Assembly (NCBI GenBank): GCA_019638115.1
Contig: JAHBUK010000003.1
Span: 682,001 to 746,000 of the forward strand
Length of the DNA stretch: 64,000 bases
Source: Flavobacteriales bacterium
GTDB lineage: Bacteria > Bacteroidota > Bacteroidia > Flavobacteriales_F > PHOS-HE28
Direction: 5' to 3'
In this document: positions 19,292 through 26,558 of the stretch, piece by piece
Numbering within the stretch: the first letter of the stretch is position 1
How the letters are laid out: each line of letters starts with the position of its first letter
The notes under the pieces: generated by a model
The model's database searches: none
Told to the model about the DNA's origin: nothing
Seen by the model: the letters and a program-made list of their open reading frames with translations, nothing else
Translations under genes and position numbers: made by a program

Positions 19292-19774
19292 TCACTTGCC
19301 CTGCTGTGCGAGCGTGCGTTTGGCCTCGCGGTAGTACTTGAAGGGCACGATGAGCATGCCGAAGCACTCACCATCCTCCTTGCCAAGGTGCTTGTGGTGG
19401 ATCTTGTGCGCCTTCCGGATGGCCAGGAAGTAGGGGTTGTTGGTCTTCCGCAGCCACTTGATGCGCTGGTGAATGAAGACCTCGTGTACGAAGAAGTAGA
19501 GGATGCCGTAGATGAGAATGCCCAGCCCGATCCACAGCCAAGGCGTGTGCAGGCCTTGGATGCTGCCCACGATGAACAGGATCATGGAGGGTATTGCGAA
19601 GATGAGGAAGAAGGCGTCGTTGCGTTCCAGGAAGTCGTAGTGGTCCTTCTTGTGGTGGTCCGAATGCAGGTACCAGAGGAAGCCGTGCATCACGTATTTG
19701 TGCGTGGCCCAGGCCACGAATTCCATGAAAAAGGCGGTGCCCAGTACGATCGCGAGTATTGCCCAGGTGCTCAT
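19292..19774 (-). CDS. crtZ: Beta-carotene hydroxylase (CrtZ-type fatty acid hydroxylase superfamily)
   Basis: Membrane di-iron hydroxylase that adds 3-hydroxyl groups to beta-ionone rings, giving cryptoxanthin and zeaxanthin. The protein has 160 residues, normal for CrtZ. The histidine clusters are all visible: THKYVMHG, HSDHH, HEVFIHQR and HKIHHKH. Three or four hydrophobic segments separate them. It overlaps the preceding SRPBCC gene in ATGA and is the last gene of the carotenoid/light cluster. Its substrate requires a lycopene cyclase, which is not found in this window. Confidence 0.9.
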   Translation of the reverse strand: MSTWAILAIVLGTAFFMEFVAWATHKYVMHGFLWYLHSDHHKKDHYDFLERNDAFFLIFAIPSMILFIVGSIQGLHTPWLWIGLGILIYGILYFFVHEVFIHQRIKWLRKTNNPYFLAIRKAHKIHHKHLGKEDGECFGMLIVPFKYYREAKRTLAQQGK

Positions 19775-20262
19775 GCTGCTTGTTGTCCGCTGCGTTTTGG
19801 ATCCTTTCCGAACCGGGTCTCAAGCACAGCAAAACGATACGCGAAGATGCGTTCCAGTTTGCGACGGACGAACAGGCGATGTGCCAATTCGCCGAGCGGA
19901 CCCAGCGGAAGTTCGTACTCCACCCGGTCGCGCATCAGCACGCCACCGTCCACCTCCTCAAAGGTGTGCAGGTGCCACCACAGCGTGTAGGGCCCCCGCA
20001 ATTGCGTATCCACGAATCGTGTGGGTGCCTGCACCTCCTCGATGCGGGTTACCCAGGTGAGCGGAATGCCAAGTAGCGGCTTCACCGTGTACCGGATCAA
20101 CTGGCCGGTGTAGGCATCGCGCCCATCGAAGGGCTCCTGGATCACGAAGCCCATTTCGGGCGGGGTGATCAAGGCCAGGTTGCGTGGTGTGCTGAAGAAC
20201 CCCCAAGCTTGCTCCAAGCTGATGGGTAGGAACTGTTCACGTTCCAAGATGTGCCGCGCCAT
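19771..20262 (-). CDS. SRPBCC-family (START-like) protein of the carotenoid cluster
   Basis: 163 residues from MARHILEREQ (an ATG two codons earlier is also possible). The fold signature is a polyketide-cyclase-like START domain: ISLEQAWGFFSTPRNLALITPPEM, WVTRIEEVQ, YTLWWHLHTFEEVDGGVLMRDRVEYELPLG. Similar proteins sit in carotenoid gene clusters of Bacteroidota and are often labelled cell-division inhibitor without direct evidence. A hydrophobic-ligand-binding role in pigment handling is plausible. It is coupled to crtZ by an ATGA overlap. Confidence 0.82.
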   Translation of the reverse strand: MARHILEREQFLPISLEQAWGFFSTPRNLALITPPEMGFVIQEPFDGRDAYTGQLIRYTVKPLLGIPLTWVTRIEEVQAPTRFVDTQLRGPYTLWWHLHTFEEVDGGVLMRDRVEYELPLGPLGELAHRLFVRRKLERIFAYRFAVLETRFGKDPKRSGQQAA

Positions 20263-20433
20263 GTTCAATTGGTACCGTTCGGAGGTACCGGATGAAGACC
20301 ACTCAAGGCGGCGTTTTGTTCGACCAAGGCGCGGAAAAAATCAGCACCTGTAACGGAGGAAGCGGGGAGGGCTGAAAATGAAGCCCTTCGGCGAGAAGCT
20401 CAGCCATGCCAAGCGCCCGTAGGCGCGCGACGA

Positions 20434-20595
20434 TCAGCCGATCACCTCCAGCTTGGGGTAACGCAGGCGCCAGCTTTCAAGTGCCTTCTTGGTGGATACG
20501 GTGATGACGGTGCGGGCATCCAAACGCACCTTGATCTCTTTCACGCCTTCTTTGATGGGACGTTCAAGGATGATCTGGGGCTTCTTTCTCGGCAT
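20434..20595 (-). CDS. Small protein B of a tandem paralogous pair, 53 residues, unknown function
   Basis: Reads MPRKKPQIILERPIKEGV through DARTVITVSTKKALESWR to RYPKLEVIG. It is 53 residues long, as is its neighbour at 20608-20769, and 37 of 53 positions are identical (70%). A basic N-terminus MPRKK is followed by a beta-like segment (KVRLDARTVIT) and an amphipathic helix with a conserved W-R-x-RYP end. Twelve bp separate the two genes. The conservation of frame, length and both ends, with many conservative substitutions, shows selection on protein sequence. I do not recognise the family. Confidence 0.75.
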   Translation of the reverse strand: MPRKKPQIILERPIKEGVKEIKVRLDARTVITVSTKKALESWRLRYPKLEVIG

Positions 20596-20607
20596 GTGGT
20601 ATTCTGC

Positions 20608-20769
20608 TTAACCGATCACCTCCAACTTCGGGTAGCGTTGCCGCCAGAAGTCCAAAGCCTTGTTACTGGCCAAGGTGATGATGGTGCGTGCGTCCAGGCG
20701 CACTTTGATCTGTTTGATGCCCTCCTTCACCGGCTGGGTGAGGATGAGCGTTTTCTTTTTGCGTGGCAT
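20608..20769 (-). CDS. Small protein A of a tandem paralogous pair, 53 residues, unknown function
   Basis: Starts MPRKKKTLILTQPVKEGI, contains KVRLDARTIITLASNKAL and ends in RYPKLEVIG. The start codon lies 2 bp after the photolyase stop, so it is probably co-translated with that gene. The strongest block shared with protein B is IKVRLDART and the last nine residues. No signal peptide, membrane segment or cysteine is seen. It may be a nucleic-acid-binding or accessory protein of the light cluster, but this is a guess from its basic charge and location. Confidence 0.75.
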   Translation of the reverse strand: MPRKKKTLILTQPVKEGIKQIKVRLDARTIITLASNKALDFWRQRYPKLEVIG

Positions 20770-20771
20770 GG

Positions 20772-22112
20772 CTATGCGAATAGGTCGTTGTTTGCTTTTG
20801 CTGCGATCCGCGTGCCATCCAAGCCTGCCTTGTAGGTTGCGATGGCCCTTGCACGAGCTTTCTCGTGAACGACCATCGGGGGCACATAGTTTGCCGATCC
20901 ATGCTCAGGCAGCCATTTCTTCACATACTTTAACTGGGGGTCGAACTTCTCCAATTGCAGGCGGGGATTGAATACCCGGAAGTAGGGAGCAGCGTCACAG
21001 CCTGAGCCTGAGGCCCATTGCCACCCTCCGTTGTTGCTGCTCAGTTCGAAGTCAAGCAGCTTGGCCGCGAAATAGGCCTCGCCCCAGCGCCAATCCAGCA
21101 GCAGGTGCTTGGTGAGGAAACTGGCCACCACCATGCGTACCCGGTTGTGCATCAGGCCGGTGGCGTTCAGTTCGCGCATGCCCGCATCCACCATCGGATA
21201 GCCCGTCCGCCCTTCGCACCAGGCCTTGAACTCACGTTCGTCGTGCCGCCATTCGATGTTGTCGTACGCTGGCTTGAAGGCCCGCTCCACATGCGGGAAA
21301 TGCCAGAGGATCTGCATGTAGAACTCCCTCCAGATCAGCTCGTTGAGGTATTTGTCGCTGATGGCGAGACTTTGCCTCACCAAGGCCCGTGGACTTACGG
21401 TACCAAAGCGCAGGTGCACGCTCATTCGGCTCGTACCTGGAATGGCAGGCAGGTCGCGCGTTCGGTCATAATGGCGCAAAAGGCTGTCCTCCACGTCCTT
21501 CGGTGGCACGTCCAGATCGGTGGGGCGGAAACCGATCTCGGCCAGACCAGGAAGAGCGAAGGCTTCCCTTTGCCAAAGTCGGTGCAGGTTTTCCCCACTG
21601 GGGAAGGCGTTCGCCATGGACGGGGAGAATTGTGCCCGCCATTTCCTCATGTACGGGGTGTACACGGTGTATGGGCCGCCATCGTCCTTCAACACCTCGC
21701 CCCGCTCGAAGATGCTGATGTCCTTGAAGGTGCGGAAGGGCACACCATGCGCGGCCAACAGCTCGCCCACGGCGGTGTCCCGGGCGTTGGCGTAGGGCTC
21801 GTGATCGTGGTTGGTGGTTACGGCCGTGATCTCGAAGCGCTCCATCAGGCGCTTCCAGACCTCGATGGGCTTGCCGTGTTCAACGAGCAGCGTGGAGCCG
21901 CGCTTCAGGAGTTCCTCCTGCATACCGCTCAGGGCGCGATGGATGAAGTCCACCCGTCGATCGGCCTTGTCTTCCAACTTGTCCAGTATCTCCGTGTCGA
22001 AGATGAAGAGCGGCAGCACGTCGCCATGCTCGCTCAACGCCCGGAAGAAGCCGTGGTTGTCCGCAAGACGCAGATCGCGTCGGAACCAGTGGATGGAAAG
22101 GCGTGGTTTCAT
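20772..22112 (-). CDS. phrB: Deoxyribodipyrimidine photolyase / cryptochrome family protein
   Basis: 446 residues from MKPRLSIHWFRRDLRL, the typical N-terminus of the family; a 20-codon upstream extension in the same frame runs into the 38-bp repeat and is not used. The N-terminal alpha/beta antenna domain is followed by the FAD domain with RFGTVSPRALVRQ, IWREFYMQILWHFP, GRTGYPMVDAGMRELNATG, MHNRVRMVVASFLTKHLLLDWRWGE and a C-terminal DAAPYFRVFNP stretch. This matches class I CPD photolyases, which repair cyclobutane pyrimidine dimers with blue light. It follows folE in the pigment operon, suggesting light-induced expression. Confidence 0.93.
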   Translation of the reverse strand: MKPRLSIHWFRRDLRLADNHGFFRALSEHGDVLPLFIFDTEILDKLEDKADRRVDFIHRALSGMQEELLKRGSTLLVEHGKPIEVWKRLMERFEITAVTTNHDHEPYANARDTAVGELLAAHGVPFRTFKDISIFERGEVLKDDGGPYTVYTPYMRKWRAQFSPSMANAFPSGENLHRLWQREAFALPGLAEIGFRPTDLDVPPKDVEDSLLRHYDRTRDLPAIPGTSRMSVHLRFGTVSPRALVRQSLAISDKYLNELIWREFYMQILWHFPHVERAFKPAYDNIEWRHDEREFKAWCEGRTGYPMVDAGMRELNATGLMHNRVRMVVASFLTKHLLLDWRWGEAYFAAKLLDFELSSNNGGWQWASGSGCDAAPYFRVFNPRLQLEKFDPQLKYVKKWLPEHGSANYVPPMVVHEKARARAIATYKAGLDGTRIAAKANNDLFA

Positions 22113-22143
22113 GGGGTTGTACGGTCGGTCACCGCGTAGGTAG

Positions 22144-22181
22144 GTCGACCCTGCTTCGACTCCGCTCAGCATGGGGTCGAC
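22144..22181 (+). repeat. 38-bp dispersed repeat with GTCGAC ends, copy A
   Basis: Begins GTCGACC and ends GGTCGAC as an inverted repeat, with the core GCTTCGACTCCGCTCAGC at 22153-22170. An inverted copy with 36 of 38 bases identical lies at 40306-40343, and the exact 18-bp core occurs inside the PDH E2 gene at 54527-54544. It sits in the folE-photolyase gap. Confidence 0.8.
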
Positions 22182-22208
22182 GCTGCCGCGGTGATCGAGA
22201 AGTTATCG

Positions 22209-22883
22209 TTAGTGCTTCAAATACGTCAGGAACTCGTTCCGCACTTCCGCATCCTGGAAACGGCCACTGTAGTGGCTGGTGACGGTGCTGCTGCATTCGT
22301 CCTTCACGCCGCGCAGCTTCACGCACATGTGCTCGGCATCGATCAGCACGGCCACGTCGTCGGTCTCCAGCACCAGTTTCAGCTCGGCGGCGATCTGCTC
22401 GGTAAGGCGCTCCTGCACCTGGGGCCGGGCGGAGTAGTACTTCACGATGCGGTCCAGCTTGCTCAGGCCCACCACCTGGCCACTGCTGAAGTAGGCCACG
22501 GTGGCCTTGCCGATGATGGGTACGAAGTGGTGCTCGCAGAAGCTGTGAACGGTGATGTCGCGCTCCACCAGCATGCCCTTGTAGCCGAACTTGTTGGCGA
22601 AGAGCGTGGGCTCGGGCTTGTTCTCCGGATCCAGCCCGCTGAACACTTCGTTCACGAACATCTTGGCCACGCGCTTGGGGGTGCCCTGCAGGCTGTCGTC
22701 GCTCAGGTCCAGGCCCAGTGTTTCCATGATCGCCTTGAAGTGCTGGGCGATGCGCTCCACCTTCTGGTCGGGGCTCATCAGGAAGGCATCGGGGCGCATG
22801 GGCGTGTCCACCGCTTTCAGGTGGGTCAGCGTTTCGAGGTCGTCGGCAGTGGCGACGTGCACGCCGTTCTTCTTCATCAACAT
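22209..22883 (-). CDS. folE: GTP cyclohydrolase I
   Basis: Opens the ring of GTP to give 7,8-dihydroneopterin triphosphate for folate and pterin synthesis. 224 residues from MLMKKNGVHVATADD; the longer upstream frame overlaps idi and lacks family features. The signatures FVNEVFSGLD, VHSFCEHHFVPIIGKATVAY, GLSKLDRIV and RPQVQERLTEQIA are complete, including the zinc-binding cysteine and histidines and the DECSSTVTSHYSG region near the end. Its place between idi and the photolyase suggests it supplies folate for the photolyase antenna pigment methenyltetrahydrofolate; it may be a second, light-linked copy. Confidence 0.94.
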   Translation of the reverse strand: MLMKKNGVHVATADDLETLTHLKAVDTPMRPDAFLMSPDQKVERIAQHFKAIMETLGLDLSDDSLQGTPKRVAKMFVNEVFSGLDPENKPEPTLFANKFGYKGMLVERDITVHSFCEHHFVPIIGKATVAYFSSGQVVGLSKLDRIVKYYSARPQVQERLTEQIAAELKLVLETDDVAVLIDAEHMCVKLRGVKDECSSTVTSHYSGRFQDAEVRNEFLTYLKH

Positions 22884-22906
22884 GGCGGTAAGTCCAGTGG
22901 GGGACG

Positions 22907-23446
22907 TTAGTGGCTGCCGTTCAATTGCGCGCGTACCTGGTCCCAGCAGGTGCGCAGCCACACGGTGTAGCGCTCGGGGTGCTGGTGCAGGTCCTGCTCC
23001 AGTTCCTCCGGCGTCATGTACTTCCAATCGTCGGCCTCCTCGGGGTGTGGTTCGGCAGATCCGTTCCAGCGGCCGAAGAAGACGTGGTCCAACTCGTGTT
23101 CGGTGAGGCCGTTGTCGAACTCGGCCTTGTATAGGAAGCTGAAGCGGTGTTCCACGGGCGTGTCGATCCCCATCTCCTCCATCAGGCGGCGGCGCGCGGC
23201 ATCGGCCACGGCTTCCTGCGGACGTGGATGGCTGCAGCAGGTATTGGTCCAGAGGCCGGCGCTGTGGTACTTGCCGGCCGCGCGCTTTTGCACGAGCAGG
23301 CGTCCCTGGTCATCGAACAGGAACACCGAGAAGGCGCGGTGCAGTGCACCCACCTGGTGGGCCTCCAGTTTGCCCATGGTTCCTACGGGTTGGTCATGCT
23401 CATTAACGAGCAGCACTTGTTCCTCGGGGGCGGTATCCGCATACAT
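22907..23446 (-). CDS. idi: Isopentenyl-diphosphate delta-isomerase, type I
   Basis: Interconverts isopentenyl and dimethylallyl diphosphate, balancing the C5 units for carotenoid synthesis. The Nudix-fold protein has 179 residues. The metal site and active cysteine region LWTNTCCSHPRPQE, the Nudix-like helix AARRRLMEEMGI, and the second catalytic motif HELDHVFFG are all present. It lies 3 bp after crtB in the same operon. ispF of the MEP pathway is encoded at 50009-50503. Confidence 0.94.
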   Translation of the reverse strand: MYADTAPEEQVLLVNEHDQPVGTMGKLEAHQVGALHRAFSVFLFDDQGRLLVQKRAAGKYHSAGLWTNTCCSHPRPQEAVADAARRRLMEEMGIDTPVEHRFSFLYKAEFDNGLTEHELDHVFFGRWNGSAEPHPEEADDWKYMTPEELEQDLHQHPERYTVWLRTCWDQVRAQLNGSH

Positions 23447-23449
23447 GAT

Positions 23450-24292
23450 TCAGAGCAGTCCGAAGCTGTGGCGCAAATAGCTGGTGGTGAGCAGTGCGAT
23501 CTTCCTGCGGTTGCGTACACGCACACGTTCCCTCATGATGCGGTCACAGGGCAGCGCCTTGATCTTGCGGAACAGGTTCAGGTAGTAGATGTACGCCATG
23601 TAAACCCCGAAACGCGCACCTTTTGGAAGCTGGCGGATGCCTGTAAGTGCCGCATCGAAGTCACCCTGAATGTCTTCCTCGATGGTGCGTTTGGTCTCGG
23701 CGTTCCAGTTGCGCAGGTCGATGCCGGGGAAGTAGGTGCGGCCGAGGTTCTGGTGGTCGTCCTTCAGGTCGCGCAGGAAGTTCACCTTCTGGAAAGCGGC
23801 GCCCAGTTTCATGGCGGCGGGCTTCAGGCGCTGGTAAAGGACATCATCGCCTTCGCAGAACACGCGCAGGCACATCAGGCCCACCACCTCGGCGCTGCCC
23901 AGGATGTAGGTCTCGTAGCTGTGCTGGTCGTGGGCCGTGTCCGTCAGGTCCATGGCCATGCTGTCCAGAAAGGTGTCGTAGAGTTCCTGCTCAATGTGGA
24001 ATTCGTTCACCACCTTCTGGAAACTGTGCAAGATGGGGTTCAGGCTGATGCCCTCGGCGACAGCGCGGTAAGTGTCCTCGCGGAAGCGCTTCAGCAGGTC
24101 CTCTTTATCGAACCCATGGAAGGTGTCCACGATCTCATCGGCGAAGCGCACGAAACCATAGATGGCGTGGATCGGCCCGTGCAAGCGTTTGTCCAGCGAA
24201 CGGATGCCCAGGGAGAACGAGGTGCTGTAGCTGTAGGTGGTGTGCCTGCTCGCCTTCAGGCACACCTTATCGTACAATGCGATGGTATTCAT
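23450..24292 (-). CDS. crtB: Phytoene synthase
   Basis: Condenses two geranylgeranyl diphosphates to 15-cis-phytoene, the first committed carotenoid step. 280 residues; the ATG at 24292 overlaps the crtI stop in ATGA, and the frame further up is only an antisense-type extension over crtI. The two aspartate-rich substrate motifs are DEIVD at residues 52-56 and DLKDDHQNLGRTYFP at 175-189. The squalene/phytoene synthase signature is complete. No geranylgeranyl diphosphate synthase is present in the window. Confidence 0.94.
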   Translation of the reverse strand: MNTIALYDKVCLKASRHTTYSYSTSFSLGIRSLDKRLHGPIHAIYGFVRFADEIVDTFHGFDKEDLLKRFREDTYRAVAEGISLNPILHSFQKVVNEFHIEQELYDTFLDSMAMDLTDTAHDQHSYETYILGSAEVVGLMCLRVFCEGDDVLYQRLKPAAMKLGAAFQKVNFLRDLKDDHQNLGRTYFPGIDLRNWNAETKRTIEEDIQGDFDAALTGIRQLPKGARFGVYMAYIYYLNLFRKIKALPCDRIMRERVRVRNRRKIALLTTSYLRHSFGLL

Positions 24293-25776
24293 GCCTTGGT
24301 GGGTTTGCGTGCTGTTTCCTTCTCGATCAATTCGGCCACCACCTGCCCGCTGATGATGGCAGGCGGAACGCCGGGACCGGGCACGGTGAGTTGCCCGGTG
24401 TAATAGAGCCCTTTCACTTTGCTGCTCTTCATGCTGGGGCGTAAGGGGCCCGTCTGCATAATGGTGTTGGCCATACCATAGGCGTTGCCACGGAAGGCGT
24501 TGTAGTCGGCCCTTAGGTCGTTGATGCTGTAGCTGCGTTTCAGTTCCACGTGGGGGCGCGGATCGAAGCCGAGGTGTTTGCCCAAGCGCTCCATCACCAC
24601 GTTGTAGTAGCGCTCGCGCGTCTCCTCGCGGTCGTCCAGTCCTGGCGCAATGGGGATCAGGATGACCATGTTCTCCTTGCCCGCCGGGGCCACGCTGGGG
24701 TCGGTCTTGCTGGCGCAGCTGGTGTAGAACAGCGGCCTGCTGGGCCATTCGGGCTTGTCATAGATCTCCGCCGAGTGCTTGTCCAGCGACTCGTCGAAGA
24801 AAAGGGTGTGGTGCTCCAGGTCGGGCAGCTGGCGGTCGAAGCCCAGGTAGAAGAGCAGGCCGCTTGGGGCCATCGTACGCTTCTTCCAGTAGCCATCGCT
24901 GTAGCCGCGCGCTTCGGCAGGCAGAAGCTCCTGGTCCACGTGGTGGTAATCGGCACCGGCCACCACGATGTCTGCGCGCAGCATGCCGTTGGTGGTCTCC
25001 ACGCCCACCGCCTTGCCGTTCTCGATCACTATGCGCTTCACCGGCTCGTTGCATCGGATGGTGGCTCCCTGTTTTTCGGCAACGCGCACGAAGGCGTCCA
25101 CCACTTTGCCCATGCCGCCCATGGGGTACCAAGTACCAAGCTCCATGTCGGCGTAGTTCATCAGGCTGTAGAGCGCGGGGGTGTTCTGCGGCGCGGCGCC
25201 CAGGAAAAGCACAGGGAACTCCATCAGCAGGCGCAGGCGCTCATCGCTGAAGTGGCCCTGCACGTGCTTGCGAAGGCTGCGGAACACATTGGTCTTCAAC
25301 AAGCCACCGATCAAGCCCGGGTGCATGTACTCGCCCCAGCTCAGCGAAGGACGGTATACCAATTCGCCCATGCCCAGGTCGTACTTCAGCTTGGCTTCGG
25401 CCAGGAAGCGGTCCAACTGGGCGCCTGCACCTTTCTCCTTGCTCTCGAAGAATGCGCGCAGGGCGATGGGGTCGGCAGGGATGGACCACTTGTCGCCGGG
25501 GCCGAAGACCACGGAATATGAGGGGTCGAGCCGCACCAGGTCGTAATGGTCCTCCACGCGCTCGCCGAACTCGGCCAGGAAGCGCTCGAAGACCTCGGGC
25601 ATCCAATAGAAGGATGGCCCCATGTCGAAGGTGAAGCCCCGGTCGCGCCATACCCGTGCGCGGCCGCCGGGTTCGGCGTTCTTCTCCACCACGGTCACAC
25701 GGAAGCCTCTCCGCGCCAGCGAGGCGGCAGCGGCCAAACCGGCGAAACCGGTGCCGATGACCAGAGCTGTCTTCAT
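24289..25776 (-). CDS. crtI: Phytoene desaturase
   Basis: FAD-dependent enzyme that desaturates phytoene to lycopene in several steps. The protein has 495 residues, normal for CrtI. The N-terminal dinucleotide fold VIGTGFAGLAAAASLARRGF is followed by VVEKNAEPGGRARVW, and the C-terminal FAD-binding region ends GLYYTGQLTVPGPGVPPAI. It begins in a TGATG overlap with the ECF sigma factor stop, so regulator and enzyme are co-translated. Confidence 0.95.
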   Translation of the reverse strand: MKTALVIGTGFAGLAAAASLARRGFRVTVVEKNAEPGGRARVWRDRGFTFDMGPSFYWMPEVFERFLAEFGERVEDHYDLVRLDPSYSVVFGPGDKWSIPADPIALRAFFESKEKGAGAQLDRFLAEAKLKYDLGMGELVYRPSLSWGEYMHPGLIGGLLKTNVFRSLRKHVQGHFSDERLRLLMEFPVLFLGAAPQNTPALYSLMNYADMELGTWYPMGGMGKVVDAFVRVAEKQGATIRCNEPVKRIVIENGKAVGVETTNGMLRADIVVAGADYHHVDQELLPAEARGYSDGYWKKRTMAPSGLLFYLGFDRQLPDLEHHTLFFDESLDKHSAEIYDKPEWPSRPLFYTSCASKTDPSVAPAGKENMVILIPIAPGLDDREETRERYYNVVMERLGKHLGFDPRPHVELKRSYSINDLRADYNAFRGNAYGMANTIMQTGPLRPSMKSSKVKGLYYTGQLTVPGPGVPPAIISGQVVAELIEKETARKPTKA

Positions 25777-26285
25777 CAGTTGTTGATGTGCTTGTCGGTG
25801 AGCATGCCCATGAGCCGCTGGCGTGCTTGGAAGATCCGGCTTTTCACCGTGCCGATGGGGATGTTCAAGTGTTCGGCGATCTCGTGGTACTTGTACCCTT
25901 CGTGGTGCATGAGGAAGGGCTCCCGGAAAGTGGCGTCCAAGCGCTCCAAGCTACGGCTGATCTCGCTCATCTTCACACTTGCCTCTGCGGATGCGGGCGT
26001 TTGGATGCGACGCACCTGGTCGCGCTCACGGTCCACTGTATCCATCAAGGTCTTCGTTCGCTTTGCGCGGCGGTGATCATTGATGAAGGTGTTCTTCATG
26101 ATCGTGTACACCCAAGCCTTGAAGTTGGTGTTGTCCCGGAACTTGTCCCGGTAGGTGATCGCGCGCATCATGCTCTCTTGAAGAAGATCATGGGCGTTGT
26201 CCCGGTCCTTGGTCAGGCTGAGTGCGAAGTAGTACAGCTGCTGCCGCAGGCCGATAAGCTGCTGGTTGAACTCGAGGGTCGACAT
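25776..26285 (-). CDS. ECF-family RNA polymerase sigma factor at the head of the carotenoid operon
   Basis: 169 residues with sigma region 2 (LTKDRDNAHDLLQESMMRA, KAWVYTIMKNTFINDHRR) and region 4 (LDATFREPFLMHHEGYKYHEIAEHL then IGTVKSRIFQARQRL). The stop overlaps the crtI start by one base. No anti-sigma factor gene is adjacent on either side. The position suggests that it directs transcription of the downstream pigment and photorepair genes, as light-responsive ECF factors do in other bacteria. The inducing signal and any partner cannot be seen. Confidence 0.9.
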   Translation of the reverse strand: MSTLEFNQQLIGLRQQLYYFALSLTKDRDNAHDLLQESMMRAITYRDKFRDNTNFKAWVYTIMKNTFINDHRRAKRTKTLMDTVDRERDQVRRIQTPASAEASVKMSEISRSLERLDATFREPFLMHHEGYKYHEIAEHLNIPIGTVKSRIFQARQRLMGMLTDKHINN

Positions 26286-26511
26286 GGCGCTGTTTTGTTT
26301 AGGGTTATTCCTGAATGGCTCAACAAAGGAATGTCATTTGTTTGATCCGTGAAAGCTTTTCGATGAACAAATAGTTTTCAACCGTCAGGCAACTTCATCC
26401 AGCGCCAGGTCATCCGATGTTGCCCAATTACTCTGGGTCTGGTTAGTCGGGTCAAGGGTGGCCGGGGCTTCATGGATGGCTCTGGAGAATTTGGGCATGT
26501 CTTCCAAGGGC

Positions 26512-26539
26512 TTGATATGTTGTTCAGTCAATACCTTTG
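26512..26539 (+). promoter_or_regulatory. Promoter of the TonB-dependent receptor gene
   Basis: TTG at 26512-26514 and an exact TACCTTTG at 26532-26539 are separated by 17 bp, a good Bacteroidota -33/-7 pair. The ATG follows 19 bp later. The remaining divergent gap from the sigma gene (26286-26511) holds no gene I can support. Confidence 0.6.
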
Positions 26540-26558
26540 TTGTCTTGAACAAAAGGAC

